From: Pseudomonadota bacterium
GTDB lineage: Bacteria; Pseudomonadota; Gammaproteobacteria; Burkholderiales; Thiobacteraceae
NCBI GenBank assembly: GCA_021812385.1
Contig: JAKANO010000007.1
Coordinates: 76,512 to 140,511 of the forward strand
DNA: 64,000 nt
Reading direction: 5' to 3'
The notes below the pieces were generated by a model, which ran no database searches, was not told the origin of the DNA, and saw only the letters and a list, made by a program, of their open reading frames with translations. This document shows, piece by piece, positions 60,704-64,000 of this stretch. The first letter of the stretch is position 1, and every line of letters begins with the position of its first letter. Made by a program: the position numbers and the translations under genes.

Positions 60704-61345
60704 TTAGGCGTGGCCACCGTTAGAGACTTCGGTGAGTAATTGCGAGCCGGCGGCAGACAGGCACATATGCAGCACATTTTTTTCATTGGCGCGCAATTCC
60801 AGCAGGCCGAGCTGGCGCAGCAGCACCAGCCGTTCGTTGACGAATTCTTTGGGCGGCGTGGTGTCGCTGGCGAGGTCGGAAAGATTTTCGTACACCGAGC
60901 CGCCTTGCGATACGGCGCGCATGATTTCCAGGTCGGCGCTGGATAAGCCGGCGCGGAAAAAATCCTCGGCGTTGCGCGGCGTGCCGCCCAGCGGGGCTTC
61001 GCTGCGCTTTTGTCCCAGCCCCATCAGCTTGTGCACAATGCTTTCAAAAATGCGCCGCGACAGCAGTACGTAAATCAAACAAAAGCCGCCGAACACGAAC
61101 AGCGCATTGGGGCGCGTGCGGCCAAATTCCAATAAGTTGCTGGAAGTCATGTTCAGGAACAAAGGCACGGTGAGCGCCGCCACCACGCCCAGGATCAGGT
61201 ACTTCAGCAATTCGCGCGCCGAAGCCGTGCCCTCGGCGTCGCTCAAAAAGAAGTTGGCGATGCCGGCGAGTACGCCGGCCGCCAGCATGATGCCGAATAC
61301 CGTCAACATATAGCTATCGAGCAATGCAGGATTGTTTCCCATCAT
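60704..61345 (-). CDS. Three-helix membrane module fused to a winged-helix-like domain
   Basis: The 213-residue protein has membrane helices near residues 10-33, 44-68 and 78-98, with AALTVPLFLNM-x-SS-LLE and LFVFGGFCLIYVL-SRRIFES, then a soluble domain (about 120-213) of helices and a late strand pair, resembling a small winged helix. The membrane part resembles, from memory, a family described as associated with YEATS-like domains in predicted bacterial conflict systems. There is no YEATS domain here. A GGAGG lies just before ATG 61345. The related membrane gene at 61369 is directly upstream. Confidence 0.6.
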   Translation of the reverse strand: MMGNNPALLDSYMLTVFGIMLAAGVLAGIANFFLSDAEGTASARELLKYLILGVVAALTVPLFLNMTSSNLLEFGRTRPNALFVFGGFCLIYVLLSRRIFESIVHKLMGLGQKRSEAPLGGTPRNAEDFFRAGLSSADLEIMRAVSQGGSVYENLSDLASDTTPPKEFVNERLVLLRQLGLLELRANEKNVLHMCLSAAGSQLLTEVSNGGHA

Positions 61346-61368
61346 TTCCTCCTTTTTAAAGTCTTCTT

Positions 61369-61731
61369 TTAACGGCGAAGTTGCTGCAGCAATTTCGCTG
61401 CGGCGCTTTCAACAAAACGGCGCGAGAACAGCACGAACAACAAACAAAATCCGGCGAACACGAATAAGTCGATCGGGCGCGCTTTGGCCGCCGCCAGTAA
61501 ATCGCTCGAAATCATATTCAAAAATAAGGGCACGGTGAGCGCCGCAACGATGCCCAATATCGCATATTTCAGAAACTCTTTGCCGGAGGCGGCCGTCGTT
61601 CTGTCGCTCATAAAATAATTCGCCGCACCGCCCAGAATCCCGGCGCAGAGCATGATGCCGAGCAGTAACAACATATAACTATCCAGCGTGATGCCGCCAG
61701 CGGTCATGAGTGCGCTACCTTGCAGTTCCAT
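61369..61731 (-). CDS. Stand-alone copy of the same three-helix membrane module
   Basis: The 120-residue protein aligns along its length with the membrane half of the next gene: YMLxxLGIMLxAGxLxG, ASGKEFLKYAILGIVAALTVPLFLN and LFVFAGFCLLFVLFSRRFVES. The soluble tail is missing. Strong ribosome-binding sequence GGGAGGAG precedes ATG 61731. Adjacent duplicates differing only by a fused domain suggest a two-component membrane complex, but this is inference. Confidence 0.6.
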   Translation of the reverse strand: MELQGSALMTAGGITLDSYMLLLLGIMLCAGILGGAANYFMSDRTTAASGKEFLKYAILGIVAALTVPLFLNMISSDLLAAAKARPIDLFVFAGFCLLFVLFSRRFVESAAAKLLQQLRR

Positions 61732-61757
61732 GGAATCTCCTCCCTTAACAGCTATTT

Positions 61758-62297
61758 TTAAAAACGGATGTAAGCATAGCCTTGTTGTTGCAAATCGATG
61801 ATGCGGGTGTAAGCGTCACGCACCACGGTCACGCCCGGTAAAATATCCTGCCCACGCCAACCCTTGGCGCGCAAGGTGACGTTGCAGACCTCCACGCTGA
61901 CGCCATGGTGCAGCAATTCTTGCACCACCTGCTCATTCGGGTTGAAAGCGAATTCGTCGTTCTTGAATTGGCGATAGGTCGCTTCGTTCAACACCCAATA
62001 GGCCGTGGGGCCGTGCTGGACGATGCTGATCTTGCGTTCCTTTTGCGGCACGCCTAGCGCGTCGTAGGATTGCACCAAGCCGCGCACGTAATACAAGGCC
62101 TTGCCGATGCCGGCATCCCAGACATCGTCTTTGGCGTCATAAACCACCCGGATGTTATGTTTCTGGGTGATTGTGACGATTTTCGCTTCGGTTAAATCGA
62201 GCGCGTCGGTTTTGTGGGTGGGAGTCGGAACGGCTGCAAGCGCAAGATGGCTGGCAGAAAAGACAAGCAACAGGAAGGTTGTTTTAATGAGTCGCAT
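61758..62297 (-). CDS. Periplasmic DsrE-like protein
   Basis: The 179-residue protein has a signal peptide (cleavage near ALA, residue 21) and a DsrE/F-like fold: VVYDAKDDVWDAGIGKALYYVRGLVQSYDALG, then IVQHGPTAYWVLNE, and VEVCNVTLRAKGW with Cys in the position used for sulfur transfer by DsrE proteins. Being exported, it is likely not part of a classical Dsr relay. It is 26 bases upstream of the membrane-module gene. Confidence 0.78.
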   Translation of the reverse strand: MRLIKTTFLLLVFSASHLALAAVPTPTHKTDALDLTEAKIVTITQKHNIRVVYDAKDDVWDAGIGKALYYVRGLVQSYDALGVPQKERKISIVQHGPTAYWVLNEATYRQFKNDEFAFNPNEQVVQELLHHGVSVEVCNVTLRAKGWRGQDILPGVTVVRDAYTRIIDLQQQGYAYIRF

Positions 62298-62386
62298 TGA
62301 ATGGGAAATAAAGGTTAATGAAGGATAGCAATATTAGAGGGGATTTGCCAGAAATAACCCGTCGGATAGGGGCTATGTCGAGGCGG

Positions 62387-63163
62387 CTACCAATTGATTT
62401 CATAAGCGGTTTTCGGGCCGATGGCGCAGGCGGCCAGGTTGGCAGGGATGATCGCCTGGTCGGGGCGCACGGCGATGCGCCCCGCCATGATTTCCGCGCT
62501 GTGCTGCGGATAGCGCTCTTCCCGGTCCGGCTCTGGAAAGCCATCCGGAAAAATCGGCTGGCCCTGCGCATCGTATTTGTCGGTGGCGCCCAGCGTATGC
62601 AATAGCTCATGCGCGATCACGATATTGTTTTGTGCGGCTTGCGTTCGATCCGCGAACACATGCACCACGCCGAGCAAGCCTTTTTGCAGGCCAAGCGAAT
62701 GCTGCAAGGGCTTGCCTTGTTCCCCCGCATGAAACACGATGAACAGGCGGATGCGCCCGAGATTCTGCCAAAACGGCGTATTGCGCAACGCGAAGTAACG
62801 CAGTCGCAAACTCCAAGCGATAGCGGATAGCGCACTGCGCGCGCCGCTGTCCGCTTGCGGCGGGGGCGCTGGAATTTCCGGTTCCAAGCGGATATGCATG
62901 CCGGGGAACTGTTGCAGACGATAGCGTTGGGATTGCTGCTGGAAGAAATCGCCGATCTCATCGAACTGGCTCTGGGACAGGCTCGCGATATAGGCCTGTG
63001 TCTGATCTGAATGCTCGTTGTTGCGATCGCCATTGATGGGGTAGATCACCACTTCCAAGGGGCGGAGCCAACCGCGCACCAGCATGCCCTCCCAAACGCT
63101 CGTCCCCGCCACCAATACCAAAAGCAGCAAGAGCGTAAAGATGCGAAGTTTTTTGAAGCTCAA
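62387..63163 (-). CDS. Membrane-anchored zincin-like protein with HExxHxxGxxD motif
   Basis: The 258-residue protein has an N-terminal helix (about 8-24) that should anchor it in the inner membrane with the rest in the periplasm. A zinc-metallopeptidase motif HELLHTLGATD spans residues 185-195 (H185, E186, H189, G192, D195), the extended HExxHxxGxxD form. A proline-rich stretch (PAPPPQ) at about 98-103 precedes the domain. I do not recognise the exact family. The TTG start at 63163 overlaps the histidine phosphatase stop by four bases, indicating coupling. Confidence 0.75.
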   Translation of the reverse strand: MSFKKLRIFTLLLLLVLVAGTSVWEGMLVRGWLRPLEVVIYPINGDRNNEHSDQTQAYIASLSQSQFDEIGDFFQQQSQRYRLQQFPGMHIRLEPEIPAPPPQADSGARSALSAIAWSLRLRYFALRNTPFWQNLGRIRLFIVFHAGEQGKPLQHSLGLQKGLLGVVHVFADRTQAAQNNIVIAHELLHTLGATDKYDAQGQPIFPDGFPEPDREERYPQHSAEIMAGRIAVRPDQAIIPANLAACAIGPKTAYEINW

Positions 63164-63723
63164 CGTATGCTGCCGATGCCGGCAATTTCAATGCGGATCG
63201 GCAGGCAATGACTCACCGGGCGCTGCAAGGCTGCGCTGTCGCTCAGGCCTAGCAAGAGGCCGGCCATGATTTGAATCGGTTCCGCGTGAGAAACCACAGC
63301 GATATGGTTTTCGGGGACGCTGCGCAAAAATTCCAGGAAATCCGCCAAGCGCTGTTTCATTTCGTGCAGCGGTTCACAGCCGGGAATGATCGCGCTGCAA
63401 CGATCCGGCACATTCGCGCCATGCCACAACTGCACCGGCTTTCCCTCAAAGGCGAAAGCGCCGGTTTCGTTGATGCGCGGATCGATCACCAAGGGCGCGT
63501 TGAAGTGCTGATTGATGATGTTTGCGGTTTGCTGCGTGCGCGGAAATTCCGAGCAGTAAATGATCTCGATTTTGGTCGCCATCTCGGACAGCGCCTGGAG
63601 GCAACAAGCCGCCTGCTCGCGACCGGTCAGCGTCAAATTATTTTGCACCTGCGGATGCGCGTTGACGCGGTCGAGTACGTTGTAATCCGCCTCGCCATGG
63701 CGCACGAAATGCAGCGTCTTCAT
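63160..63723 (-). CDS. Histidine phosphatase family protein
   Basis: The 187-residue protein has the RHG catalytic motif at R8-H9-G10 (FVRHGEADYN), a second arginine near FPRTQQT and the late VVSHAEPIQ histidine of the phosphoglycerate-mutase/acid-phosphatase superfamily. Members act on small phosphoesters or phosphoproteins; the substrate is unknown. It is 12 bases after the cyclophilin gene and overlaps the zincin. Confidence 0.88.
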   Translation of the reverse strand: MKTLHFVRHGEADYNVLDRVNAHPQVQNNLTLTGREQAACCLQALSEMATKIEIIYCSEFPRTQQTANIINQHFNAPLVIDPRINETGAFAFEGKPVQLWHGANVPDRCSAIIPGCEPLHEMKQRLADFLEFLRSVPENHIAVVSHAEPIQIMAGLLLGLSDSAALQRPVSHCLPIRIEIAGIGSIR

Positions 63724-63734
63724 AGTACTGCGCC

Positions 63735-64000
63735 TTAGTGCAGGAGCTTAACGTCTTCGATCGTGACCGTTTCCAGCGGTACGTCCGAGGGGAAGAAGCC
63801 CTTCGAACCCGTGCGCACCTTGGATATTTTCAGCGCCACCGCTTGGCCCTTGATGACCTTGCCGAATACCGCGTAGCCCCAGCCGCTCGGGTTCGGCGCG
63901 GTGTAATTCAGAAAATCGTTATCGGCGGCGTTAATGAAAAATTGCGCGGTGGCGGAGTGCGGATCGCCGGTGCGCGCCATGGCGATGGTGTAGATATCAT
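63735..64000 (-). CDS. Cyclophilin-type peptidyl-prolyl isomerase (partial, continues beyond the window)
   Basis: The frame runs to base 64000 without an upstream stop, so the N-terminal part lies outside. The visible end has [32 protein letters not shown] and [12 protein letters not shown], with the active-site Gln-Phe-Phe of cyclophilins, and ends [10 protein letters not shown]. Bacterial PpiB-type enzymes are about 165 residues, so roughly half is present. Cytoplasmic or periplasmic location cannot be decided. Confidence 0.9.
   Translation of the reverse strand, partial: DIYTIAMARTGDPHSATAQFFINAADNDFLNYTAPNPSGWGYAVFGKVIKGQAVALKISKVRTGSKGFFPSDVPLETVTIEDVKLLH

Noticed and set aside
1..64000. 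tRNA, rRNA or insertion sequence genes
   Set aside because: No cloverleaf, ribosomal segment, transposase or terminal inverted repeat was recognised by eye. A tRNA scan would be needed to exclude a missed tRNA.

Overview
The window reads as a bacterial chromosome segment of moderately high G+C, densely coded, with housekeeping and respiratory genes and no phage, insertion sequence, rRNA, tRNA or CRISPR array that I could find. Gene content and order point to a betaproteobacterium, and my guess is the Nitrosomonadales side of that class. The main markers are the aa3 oxidase operon with its small assembly protein and DUF2970 gene, glnA separated from ntrBC by DUF4124 genes, an NDUFA9-like gene before cca, pilBCD-coaE-zapD-yacG, and a Nudix-ThiE fusion. 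The placement is inference from gene order, not from a search.

Layout. 1-7.4 kb: tail of a PhnD-like binding protein, rsmE, argA, two overlapping PhnD-like periplasmic binding proteins, a large PAS-GGDEF-EAL protein and yggX. 7.5-13 kb: a polyphosphate block (ppk1, a CYTH-CHAD protein, two-domain PPK2). 13-18.7 kb: an orphan membrane protein, an NDUFA9-like gene, then an RNA-repair block (cca, archease, rtcB) and an EI24 membrane protein. 18.7-25.2 kb: the nitrogen-control block on the minus strand (glnA, two DUF4124 genes, ntrB, ntrC), with a convincing sigma-54/NtrC promoter upstream of glnA, and a CDF metal transporter. 25.2-32.5 kb: rhodanese, aroE, mtgA, a small unknown gene, comF, and the biotin operon bioB-bioF-bioH-bioC. 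32.5-41.2 kb: a complete aa3-type cytochrome c oxidase operon with its assembly and heme A genes. 41.2-46.9 kb: an Rrf2 regulator, a DUF465 protein, cfa, and a rubrerythrin / Fe-S oxidoreductase / encapsulated-ferritin-like / DUF3501 operon, then rppH. 47-58.4 kb: argJ, a DUF815 ATPase, the Nudix-ThiE fusion, a PCu(A)C copper chaperone, and the pilBCD-coaE-zapD-yacG set, followed by a CorC-family protein and a CcsA-like protein. 58.5-64 kb: ffh, a 440-base repeat-rich gap, and a poorly characterised minus-strand cluster (SseB-like, two related membrane proteins, DsrE-like, a zincin, a histidine phosphatase, a cyclophilin).

The most unusual features are: (1) a family of at least eight intergenic palindromes between 7.5 and 30.8 kb, each made of two long complementary arms built from short units beginning AACCGC and ending GCGGTT, whose arms match each other better than they match other copies; (2) two tandem copies of a three-helix membrane module, one fused to a winged-helix-like tail, in the 60.3-62.3 kb cluster; (3) an encapsulated-ferritin-like gene with its ferroxidase residues intact but no encapsulin-targeting tail and no encapsulin gene beside it; (4) binding proteins without a transporter, next to a c-di-GMP enzyme; (5) grouped polyphosphate and RNA-repair modules.

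All assignments rest on reading motifs and gene context by eye. Start codons were chosen from ribosome-binding sites, overlaps and family N-termini.
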